Part shown: in pieces, positions 9,182 to 19,335 of the stretch
Layout of the letters: each line of letters opens with the position of its first letter
How positions within the stretch are numbered: the stretch's first letter is position 1
Assembly: GCA_943787265.1 (NCBI GenBank)
Contig: CALSLT010000017.1
Span: 434,001 to 498,000 of the forward strand
DNA length: 64,000 nucleotides
Origin: an uncultured Planctomycetaceae bacterium
Lineage (GTDB): Bacteria; Planctomycetota; Planctomycetia; Planctomycetales; Planctomycetaceae
Direction of reading: 5' to 3'
The notes under the pieces: model-generated
The model's input: the letters and a program-made list of their open reading frames with translations, nothing else
The model's database searches: none
What the model was told of the DNA's origin: nothing
Position numbers and translations under genes: made by a program

Positions 9182-10897
9182 ATGCTCAACTTCTTCACTC
9201 CGCGATCAGGGTCCGTAAAAGACGACGTTCTCTCGGGATTGACTGTTGCTTTGGCCCTGGTTCCTGAAGCGATCGCATTTGCGTTCGTGGCAGGTGTCTC
9301 GCCGTTGATCGGGTTGTACTCGGCTTTCTTTATCGGACTGTTTTCGGCAGTACTTGGCGGTCGCCCTGGCATGATCTCCGGAGCCACCGGAGCGATGGCC
9401 GTTGTCGTCGTGGCGCTGGTTGCTCAACACGGAGTCGAGTATCTCTTTCCAACCGTCATTCTCTGCGGCCTCTTGCAGATAGCGGTTGGGTTGGGCCGGC
9501 TTGGAAAGCTGATCCGCATGGTGCCTCATCCGGTGATGCTGGGCTTTGTCAACGGCCTGGCGATCGTCATTGGCCTGGCACAACTCGGCAGTTTCAAAAC
9601 GCTATCACCCGCAGGCGAACTGGTTTATCTGGCCGGGCAACCGCTGTTCCTGATGCTCGGCCTCGTCGTGGCAACGATGGCGATCATCTGGCTGCTTCCC
9701 AAAATGACGCGAGCCATTCCGGCATCACTGGCTGCAATTCTGGTCGTCACGCTGGCTTCGGTAGCGATCAATCAGTCGATGGAGAATCCAGCCGGCGGCA
9801 ACGTCCTGGCGACAGTCGGCGATATGTTGCGAACGAACACTCGTGCCGCCGAAATCGCGGATGCAAAAACTGCGGAGCCGTCTCAAGTAGATGCTGCTGT
9901 CGTTGTTGCTGAGGTCGCGATGGGTGAGGAAGCGGATTCAGCAACTGGTGCAAACGACAATTCAGCAGACGCCGGCAGCATCAGCGGCGGTCTACCGCAG
10001 CTCTTTTTCATGCAGTACGAAATGGTGCCTCTCAACTGGGAGACCTTCGTCATCATCTTTCCGTTCGCCATCGTGCTTTGCGGGGTCGGTCTGATTGAGT
10101 CGTTAATGACACTGACATTGATCGACGAGATCACTGAGACGCGCGGTCAGGGCAATCGTGAATGTATCGGTCAGGGAGCGGCCAATCTGGTCTGCGGCCT
10201 GTTTGGCGGCATGGGCGGATGCGCCATGATTGGTCAGTCGCTGATTAACGTAAATTCCGGCGGACGAGGTCGTTTGTCTGGCATCACTGCGGCGGTGTGC
10301 CTGTTGCTGTTCGTGTTGTTTCTTGCTCCGCTGATCGAGCAGATTCCGATGGCAGCACTCGTCGGCGTCATGTTTATGGTTGTGATCGGAACATTCGAGT
10401 GGGCATCGCTGAGAATGTTCAAGAGGATGCCTCGCAGCGACATGTTCGTCATGGTTCTGGTTGCTGGCTACACGGTGTTGATGCACGACCTCGCGTCGGC
10501 TGTGATTCTGGGAGTGATCGTGTCGGCTCTCGTGTTTGCCTGGCAGCACGCAACGCACATCGGAGCGGACGACAAATTCAACGAGCACGGCAGCAAGATT
10601 TATCAGTTGCACGGGCCGTTGTTCTTTGCGTCAGTGTCGTCTTTTAAAGACATGTTCGATGTGAGCGGTGACCCGGAAGACGTGGTTATCGACTTTTACT
10701 ACAGCCGTGTCTACGACCAGTCTGGCCTCGAAGCCATAAACTGGCTGGCCGAAAAGTACGAGGCAAACGGCAAACGTCTACACCTGACGCATCTCAGCAA
10801 AGAATGCCGCGGACTGCTCAACAAAGCCGGCGACCTCGTCGAGATAAACGTTTCCGAAGACCCGCAGTACCACGTCGCCACAGACCGTCTGGCATAA
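9182..10897 (+). CDS. SulP family inorganic anion transporter
   Basis: A 571-residue polytopic membrane protein for uptake of sulfate, bicarbonate or another anion. It opens with the SulP core (ALVPEAIAFAFVAG about residues 24-37, then GLYSAFFIGLFSAVLGGRPGM). Later it has GGMGGCAMIGQS (about 342), typical of the half-helix repeat. The C-terminal stretch from about 470 (IYQLHGPLFFAS, then VVIDFYYSRVYDQSGLEAI) is a STAS domain. An unusual hydrophilic, alanine- and acid-rich segment (about residues 215-275) interrupts the membrane part between helices. The start lacks a clear Shine-Dalgarno sequence. Confidence 0.93.
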   Translation: MLNFFTPRSGSVKDDVLSGLTVALALVPEAIAFAFVAGVSPLIGLYSAFFIGLFSAVLGGRPGMISGATGAMAVVVVALVAQHGVEYLFPTVILCGLLQIAVGLGRLGKLIRMVPHPVMLGFVNGLAIVIGLAQLGSFKTLSPAGELVYLAGQPLFLMLGLVVATMAIIWLLPKMTRAIPASLAAILVVTLASVAINQSMENPAGGNVLATVGDMLRTNTRAAEIADAKTAEPSQVDAAVVVAEVAMGEEADSATGANDNSADAGSISGGLPQLFFMQYEMVPLNWETFVIIFPFAIVLCGVGLIESLMTLTLIDEITETRGQGNRECIGQGAANLVCGLFGGMGGCAMIGQSLINVNSGGRGRLSGITAAVCLLLFVLFLAPLIEQIPMAALVGVMFMVVIGTFEWASLRMFKRMPRSDMFVMVLVAGYTVLMHDLASAVILGVIVSALVFAWQHATHIGADDKFNEHGSKIYQLHGPLFFASVSSFKDMFDVSGDPEDVVIDFYYSRVYDQSGLEAINWLAEKYEANGKRLHLTHLSKECRGLLNKAGDLVEINVSEDPQYHVATDRLA

Positions 10898-11219
10898 GAC
10901 TGCATTGGCCGCGATGTTTGAGATTGGACAGTAGAACTAGGTGATTACCGAGATGTAAATTGGATTGGTCGTCTTCCAATGCTTCGCCGAAAATTCTTAG
11001 TATGTAGCCACCCGCCAATCCAGCGAATGATGACCAGTTACCCTCAATAATATCGACGCCAAATATCGCGAGACTCATCTCAAAAGCGACGAAAACCATA
11101 AGCAGAACTCCGCCCCAGGCAATCGTTTTGGCAAGCCACCACGGCACTTCCATTGCTTTCTCCAAGCGATGATTCAGGCGAACCTGTTTGCGTTGACCAT
11201 ACGAGGTCTTAGTGGTCAA
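10818..11219 (-). CDS. Small putative membrane protein, overlapping the SulP 3' end
   Basis: A 133-residue frame with TTG as its first start; an ATG is available at 11153. It has one strongly hydrophobic stretch (KTIAWGGVLLMVFVAFEMSL) preceded by a basic N-terminus, and a second apolar patch (FAGLAGGYILRIFG). The last 27 residues are antisense to the SulP gene and are low in conviction. No family was recognised. The hydrophobic segment and the lack of another gene between 10898 and 11350 are the only support. Confidence 0.4.
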   Translation of the reverse strand: MTTKTSYGQRKQVRLNHRLEKAMEVPWWLAKTIAWGGVLLMVFVAFEMSLAIFGVDIIEGNWSSFAGLAGGYILRIFGEALEDDQSNLHLGNHLVLLSNLKHRGQCSLMPDGLWRRGTAGLRKRLSRRGRRLC

Positions 11220-11350
11220 CGATGTTTCAATGCAAGCGTGGTAAAGCAGGCGCTGACCTGAAGTCGTCTGTCCGGCTATGATCCCAATCGAGCAGTGTCG
11301 GCAGGAAGTCTCGTCGGCGCAGGATTACATCCAGACGAAAGGATTGCGCG

Positions 11351-11725
11351 ATGGGACTGTTTGCCGGAATGCTTGGGCTCTCGTCCGAGGTAGACGAAAA
11401 ACGCGTTGAGGCTGAGCTTGAAAAACTGCTCGCCCCCAACGAGACCGTCGAGCTGGCCTACCAGCTTGTCCGAGACCTCACCGTGCTGACAAACCGCCGA
11501 ATCATCCTTGTCGACAAACAGGGCATCACCGGCAAGAGAATCGAGTACGTCTCGATCCCGTACCGGAGCATCGTGAAATTCACGATCGAAACCGTCGGCC
11601 ACTTCGACATCGACGCCGACGTCACGCTCTACCTGTCCGACCACCTCGACCCGGTCAAACTCGAACTCCGCCGCAGCGGCGACGTCTCCGACATGATGAA
11701 AATCATCGCTAATCATGTCTGTTGA
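11351..11725 (+). CDS. Bacterial PH-domain protein
   Basis: A 124-residue soluble protein. The pattern ELAYQLVRDLTVLTNRRIILVDKQGITGKR followed by EYVSIPYRSIVKFTIET and DVTLYLSD matches the bacterial pleckstrin-homology fold of the YvbH/DUF1696 type. In that family the LTNRRIILVDKQG strand is the recognisable core. The function of these proteins is not established. The gene stands alone between the SulP gene and an inverted-repeat element. Confidence 0.8.
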   Translation: MGLFAGMLGLSSEVDEKRVEAELEKLLAPNETVELAYQLVRDLTVLTNRRIILVDKQGITGKRIEYVSIPYRSIVKFTIETVGHFDIDADVTLYLSDHLDPVKLELRRSGDVSDMMKIIANHVC

Positions 11726-11785
11726 ATGTTCCGTCGAACTCGCGATGTGAGTTTCCAATCAAAGCCAGCAGCACGTGTCAGTTTG

Positions 11786-11840
11786 GTAGGCTCGGACGTG
11801 TCCCAGCAAAACTCTCAAGCTGGGACTTGTCCCAGCCTAC
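11786..11840. repeat. Inverted-repeat element (GTAGGCT...GTCCCAGC type)
   Basis: Arms at 11786-11807 and 11819-11840 are 22 bases each with three mismatches and an 11-base spacer. The right arm is itself a palindrome, GCTGGGAC TT GTCCCAGC. The structure is that of an intergenic REP-like element. No T-run follows on either strand, so it is not an obvious terminator. Confidence 0.75.
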
Positions 11841-11990
11841 GTCACTGAGGTTCCGGCCACTTCGATTCTTAAAAAATTGACGAGTTCCGCGAATTCTGAC
11901 ATTGTCTGCGACGATGGTTTAGTGTGAAACTTCAGGCTGCAAAAACGACAGAAATGTCATTCAGGACTTGGTTGGTCCATTGGTGTGATC

Positions 11991-12320
11991 ATGGAAGAAA
12001 CACGTCTCCACCGGCGAATCAGCCAATGCTGTGCCTGTCTGGTAATTATTTTGACGGTCTACGTGGGCAGTTACGGACCGTATCTTCGGGTTCGTTACGG
12101 CGCCGATCCCCCTCCGCCCAGCCCTACTGTGCTATGCGAATTGTACGACTATGGCGACGCGTGGGAGAACCAAACGAGTCATGGATTTTATGCACCAGTT
12201 GAATGGCTCATGGACCATACTTCCGCGGCTCGTCCCATGTTCTGGTGGGCTGAAGTCTGCGGTGCCTATCGGAAAACTCACTACGACGCCGCGATGCGTT
12301 ACTACGAACGGCAATTGTGA
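11991..12320 (+). CDS. Conserved-looking small membrane-anchored protein of unknown function
   Basis: A 109-residue product. A GTG two codons upstream, at 11985, is an alternative start. A basic N-terminus (MEETRLHRRIS) precedes one hydrophobic segment (CCACLVIILTVYVG). A globular part follows with the distinctive YGADPPPPSPT, SHGFYAPVEWLMDH and MFWWAEVCG. This type of residue pattern (tail after one membrane anchor, proline run, APVEWL) suggests a real family, but I cannot name it. Its TGA stop overlaps an ATG at 12320 of the next open frame, so translation of the two genes may be coupled. Confidence 0.65.
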   Translation: MEETRLHRRISQCCACLVIILTVYVGSYGPYLRVRYGADPPPPSPTVLCELYDYGDAWENQTSHGFYAPVEWLMDHTSAARPMFWWAEVCGAYRKTHYDAAMRYYERQL

Positions 12321-12436
12321 TGCCGACTGGCAATGTTTGGCCGCAGATTTGCGGCATTCATGTCACGAACACCGTTCTTGTTCATCCACGTTGGCGCTGC
12401 CACTACAATCTTCTAGTTGGCTATCATCACGGCGCA

Positions 12437-13423
12437 ATGGGCAGTTTTATGGACGAAGTCCACATCGAGTTTCCGCGAAACGATGAACTCGTTGCAGCGT
12501 CCAACGCGGGAGATCTTGGGCGAGTTCGACAATTGATCCACGAAGGGGCGGATCCGAATTCTGTGGATCAGCATGGGATGGGGACTCTGCTGACGTTTCA
12601 TCCGGAGGTCATTCGGTTTTTGCTTGAGCATGGCGCGGATCCGGACGTTCAACGCAATGAAAATATCAATCCGGTCATCGCCGGGGTTTGCGGAAATCTG
12701 GAATGTCTCCGATTGATGCTTGAGGCCGGCACTGATCCGAACCTGGCGAGTGATCACAACGGCGAAGTGGCATTGCACTTTGTGGCGTCTGGCGACTGTG
12801 TTGAGTCGGTAAAGTTGCTACTGAAACACGGAGCTGATCCAAACGTCAGAACGAAACCCGGCATGAAAACCTACGGTTTCTGGCGTGACGCTCGCGTGAA
12901 GGGCGAAACTCCGTTGCATCGCGCAGCCGCGTTTGGCAGTCCGGAAGTCATTCAGCTCTTGCTTGACGCTGGAGCCGATCCAACGATCCGAGACGTCAAC
13001 AACGACACGCCACTCAGTTGGGCCAGTTGGTACAACCGCGACAAGTCAATCATCGATCAGCTCTACTACGAAGGTTCCGGCGTCGGCCCGGACTACGAGC
13101 CAACTGCTCGACCGATTCGAAGTCCTGCGATCACGCAAACGTTCAGAATTGACTGTGATAAAATCACCGACTGGGATTCATTTCATACTGTCTCGGCATT
13201 GGTTTTCGAATTTCCAGACTACTATGGTCGAAATATGGACGCGTGGATCGACTGCGTCTCTGATTTCGATTCGCCTGTTGTAATTCAGCTTGAACGTGCA
13301 GAGCCATTTAGAAATCGACGCCCCGAGATTTACGCAGCGATCGTGGAATGTTCTTCATTCGTTAACTGGCGAATGATTGAAACTGGCGATAAACCTTTGG
13401 TTTTCCTGTCGATGAACGACTGA
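12437..13423 (+). CDS. Ankyrin-repeat protein with C-terminal barstar-like domain
   Basis: A 328-residue protein. Residues 10-230 hold about six ankyrin repeats, seen as LLEHGADPDVQRN, MLEAGTDPNLASDHNGE, LLKHGADPNVRT and LLDAGADPTIRDVNNDTPL. From about residue 235 the sequence changes to a barstar (PF01337) domain: FRIDCDKITDW, then FPDYYGRNMDAWIDC. Asp268 and Asp272 align with barstar Asp35 and Asp39, the residues that plug the barnase active site. The likely role is inhibition of a ribonuclease, with the ankyrin part as a second binding surface; this is inference. No barnase-like toxin is seen nearby. The start is uncertain: ATG 12437, ATG 12449, or ATG 12320 coupled to the previous stop; the sequence before 12437 does not look like protein. 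Confidence 0.87.
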   Translation: MGSFMDEVHIEFPRNDELVAASNAGDLGRVRQLIHEGADPNSVDQHGMGTLLTFHPEVIRFLLEHGADPDVQRNENINPVIAGVCGNLECLRLMLEAGTDPNLASDHNGEVALHFVASGDCVESVKLLLKHGADPNVRTKPGMKTYGFWRDARVKGETPLHRAAAFGSPEVIQLLLDAGADPTIRDVNNDTPLSWASWYNRDKSIIDQLYYEGSGVGPDYEPTARPIRSPAITQTFRIDCDKITDWDSFHTVSALVFEFPDYYGRNMDAWIDCVSDFDSPVVIQLERAEPFRNRRPEIYAAIVECSSFVNWRMIETGDKPLVFLSMND

Positions 13424-13452
13424 CACCGGCCGATCAAGAAGGGCAACATTCC

Positions 13453-15150
13453 GTGGAAGCGGTGGAGCGGTTTTGGAGCAGTCTTGCGGACAATGTTGTT
13501 CTGCTGGTGGTTGTGATGCCTCTGGTTGGAGCCGGGCTTGTTCGTTTGATGAAGCCTTCAGGGCCGGAGCCGGTTTATTTCACCGGGCTGGTTAATGTCT
13601 GGCTGACGGCTGGGCTGACGTTGGTCATGATTGCTCGGTTCGAACCCGGGCAGCCGGACGCTTCTGAGTTCTCGACACGGATGACCAGTTCGCTGTCGTG
13701 GATGGCAGAATGGCAGACTCAATCACCGTCCGGGCCGTGGCGACCTGTGGGGCCGGACGTGCGACTTTCCGTCGGCGTGAACCGGTACAGCCTGTGGTTT
13801 CTTGTGTTGACCGTGGCGACAACGCTGGCCGCCGTTCGCAGCATTTCGTCGGATGATCCACGCCTGGTTTCAAAGCTCTCGTGGTTGCTGGTGACAGAAT
13901 CGGCCATGCTGGGCGCGTTCGCTGCTCAGGATGTCATTCTGCTGGCGATGTGTTGTCAGGTGTCGACGCTCGGGCTGTTCTTTCTGATCGGGCAGGGCGG
14001 AGATCCGAAAAAACGCGAGGCCGCTCGACGATTCTTTCGGACGCAGATTGTGTCTGGAATACTCATCCTGTTCAGTCTTGTCGGAGCGGCGATCAGTCAT
14101 TGGTGGATGCTCGTCACTGTTGATGCTGAAAGTGCTGACCTGACGTTTTCGTTGCGGCGCATCGTGGCCAGCGTTCCTCAGTTGGCCTACGAAACGGAAG
14201 CGGCACATGACCTGTGGATGGACGTGTCGCCGTGGCTGTTCCTTTCTCTGTGCGCCGGTCTTCTGCTGAGGCTTCCGATTCCGCCGTTTCATCACTGGTG
14301 GTACCGCGTGTCCGAACATGCCGACTCGCGCATCGTTGCCATCATGGCGGTCGGCTACGTTCCGTTTTCGTTTTACGCGGCGGCACGAATTCTCGTTCCG
14401 CTCTTTCCCGAGCATGTCGAGCAAATCGCTCCGCGGCTGTTTCTGTGGGGCTTCCTGGCGGCGTTGTTTCTGTCAGTCTCGATCGTCGCCATCGAGAACC
14501 CTCGGCGAAAGATGATCACAGCAGGTATGGTGAGCGGCTGCCTGGCATTCTCATCGATCATGTTCGGCGACGCAGCGAGCACTCAGGGCGGGCTGTTGCT
14601 AACCGTCGTGTCGTGCGGCTCGCTGGCTTTGTTGCATCTTTACTTCGTCGCAGAAAAGGACGAGCGTCTCGAGCAACGTCGCCTGTCTCCGGCCACGCAT
14701 TGGGTGCGACGACTGACTGTGCTGCTCGGTCTGGCCGGAGTTTCAGTCATTCCGCTGAGCGGTTCCTTCTGGGGTGAATTCCTGATTCTGCAGTCAGTCT
14801 TCAAGCGAGACGCGACGGCGGCCTTCTGGTTGATCATTGCCGCGTTCACGGTCGCAATTTCGCTCCGGCATTGCTGGCAAGCCTTCCTGCCGAATGACTC
14901 ACGGTCAGGCGGCCAGGGCGATCACGACCTGACGCACTCACCTTCGAATCGTCGAGTTGTGCCGCTGATGCCGATCGTGTTTGTGCTGACAGCGGCCGCC
15001 GTCGTCCCGCAATGGATTCTGGGGCCGCCACAGATGTCCGATCCGGAGAATGCTGATGCCGCGTTCTTATCGCCTGACTCGATCCAGCCGGTGAGCGACG
15101 AACCGTTGAAGTCACTGTCGCTTGCGAAGTCAGCCCCAAACGCGGAATGA
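13453..15150 (+). CDS. Orphan NuoM/MrpD-like membrane protein (complex I antiporter-like subunit), apparently degenerate
   Basis: A 565-residue polytopic protein starting at GTG. Residues 110-330 follow the proton-conducting transporter family: WLLVTESAMLGAFAAQD, LGLFFLIGQGGDPKKREAARRFF and LPIPPFHHWW align with NuoM helices 4-8. Key ion-path residues differ. The NuoM helix-5 WEL glutamate (E. coli Glu144) reads CQV with Gln169, the helix-7 lysine reads Arg273, and the helix-8 lysine position is non-basic (about Pro304). No other nuo or mrp gene is in the window. It may be a structural or regulatory paralogue rather than a pump; the alignment was done by eye. Confidence 0.78.
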   Translation: MEAVERFWSSLADNVVLLVVVMPLVGAGLVRLMKPSGPEPVYFTGLVNVWLTAGLTLVMIARFEPGQPDASEFSTRMTSSLSWMAEWQTQSPSGPWRPVGPDVRLSVGVNRYSLWFLVLTVATTLAAVRSISSDDPRLVSKLSWLLVTESAMLGAFAAQDVILLAMCCQVSTLGLFFLIGQGGDPKKREAARRFFRTQIVSGILILFSLVGAAISHWWMLVTVDAESADLTFSLRRIVASVPQLAYETEAAHDLWMDVSPWLFLSLCAGLLLRLPIPPFHHWWYRVSEHADSRIVAIMAVGYVPFSFYAAARILVPLFPEHVEQIAPRLFLWGFLAALFLSVSIVAIENPRRKMITAGMVSGCLAFSSIMFGDAASTQGGLLLTVVSCGSLALLHLYFVAEKDERLEQRRLSPATHWVRRLTVLLGLAGVSVIPLSGSFWGEFLILQSVFKRDATAAFWLIIAAFTVAISLRHCWQAFLPNDSRSGGQGDHDLTHSPSNRRVVPLMPIVFVLTAAAVVPQWILGPPQMSDPENADAAFLSPDSIQPVSDEPLKSLSLAKSAPNAE

Positions 15151-15186
15151 TGACCACTGCAGAGTCGCTTCTCTGTAGAGAAATTT

Positions 15187-15250
15187 GTGTTTCTTCGTGT
15201 CTACTCGTGGTTCAGAAAGGTGGAACCACGAATAGACACGAAGGAACACG
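15187..15250. repeat. Inverted-repeat element (TTCGTGTCTA-TCGTGGTTC family)
   Basis: Inner arms at 15193-15213 and 15223-15243 are 21 bases with one mismatch and a 9-base loop. The pairing extends outwards through GTGTT/AACAC. A related copy lies at 53371-53445. It sits between the NuoM-like and PSCyt1 genes and has no T-run. Confidence 0.85.
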
Positions 15251-15426
15251 AATAAAACCAGTGCTTTGTCGAAGCACGATTTCAGGGTAGCCGGAGTCGC
15301 AAGACTTCGGGGCTCAACCAATTGCCTGAACTCTTGCGAGTCCAGCTACAGTGACCAACGCGAGTTATTGTCTGTGACAATGTTTCAGCAACTGCCCGGT
15401 CTGTAACCGGACCTTTGAGGCTCCAC

Positions 15427-18642
<3,216 letters not shown>

Positions 18643-18664
18643 AGGCACTGGGAAGACGAGCTCA

Positions 18665-18781
18665 ATGAAAATAAGTCGACGAGACCAGCTCAAGATCTTC
18701 GGTGGTGGAATACTGTCATTGGCGATTGGTGTGATCGCGATCGTCGTTGTCTTGATCGCCCTCTCGTTGCTCGTTCGCTGA
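18665..18781 (+). CDS. Possible 38-residue single-span membrane peptide
   Basis: The frame reads MKISRRDQLKIFGGG and then a hydrophobic run ending LLVR before TGA. SRRDQLK resembles the twin-arginine export motif, and a GGGAAG-like ribosome site lies about 10 bases before the ATG. It begins 22 bases after the PSCyt1 gene stop. It could be a small membrane peptide or the decayed start of an exported DUF1501-type protein. No homologue is known to me. Confidence 0.4.
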   Translation: MKISRRDQLKIFGGGILSLAIGVIAIVVVLIALSLLVR

Positions 18782-18885
18782 CCGGGCTGGGATGCAATGA
18801 CTGGTAAATGGAAATCTGTTTTCGACTGAGGACCAGGATTCGTTTGATGTGCGGCTTAAACGGAACGCTGACGCGAACATGAAAC

Positions 18886-19281
18886 TCAAATCACTGGAGT
18901 CCCAGCTAATTCTTGAACCGCATCAGTTACTGAGTAAGCCGCGATTTCTGCCTTCCAGAGAGCGGTGGCAATCTTATTCACGTTTTGAGCTTCTTCAGGC
19001 CGGTAAGTTACCATGAGAAAGCGAACGGATTTTGAATCAATTGCCCGCTTGAAGTCATCCGGCATCGCCAGACCCATGTGTACCAGATCGTCCATGGTGT
19101 CTTCATTGTCCTCGTCACCAAATGCGAAGACTTCGGTAACGAATTTCCCTTCCTTCGACTTAATGGTGAGGACTGGGGATGCAATCGTGTCCCGATGCTC
19201 GACGTCAAAATCACTCTCGATGAGTGTTTCAATTGATTTAAGACTGATGTCCTTTGTTGACGCGAGCATTAGCGAATCCAT
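18886..19281 (-). CDS. Hypothetical acidic cytoplasmic protein, 131 residues
   Basis: No family was recognised. The sequence is soluble and acidic, with FVTEVFAFGDEDNEDTMDDLVHMGLAMPDDF in the middle (shown here as positions 49-79, key part FAFGDEDNED) and FLMVTYRPEEAQNV later. It has a strong Shine-Dalgarno AGGAG seven bases before the ATG, which supports a real gene. It lies in the opposite direction between the PSCyt1 gene and its expected DUF1501 partner, so it may have been inserted there. Confidence 0.7.
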   Translation of the reverse strand: MDSLMLASTKDISLKSIETLIESDFDVEHRDTIASPVLTIKSKEGKFVTEVFAFGDEDNEDTMDDLVHMGLAMPDDFKRAIDSKSVRFLMVTYRPEEAQNVNKIATALWKAEIAAYSVTDAVQELAGTPVI

Positions 19282-19335
19282 GATACAACTCCTGTTAATG
19301 CGTTGTGCAAGTTTGATCTCCGAGAGGCGATACTA

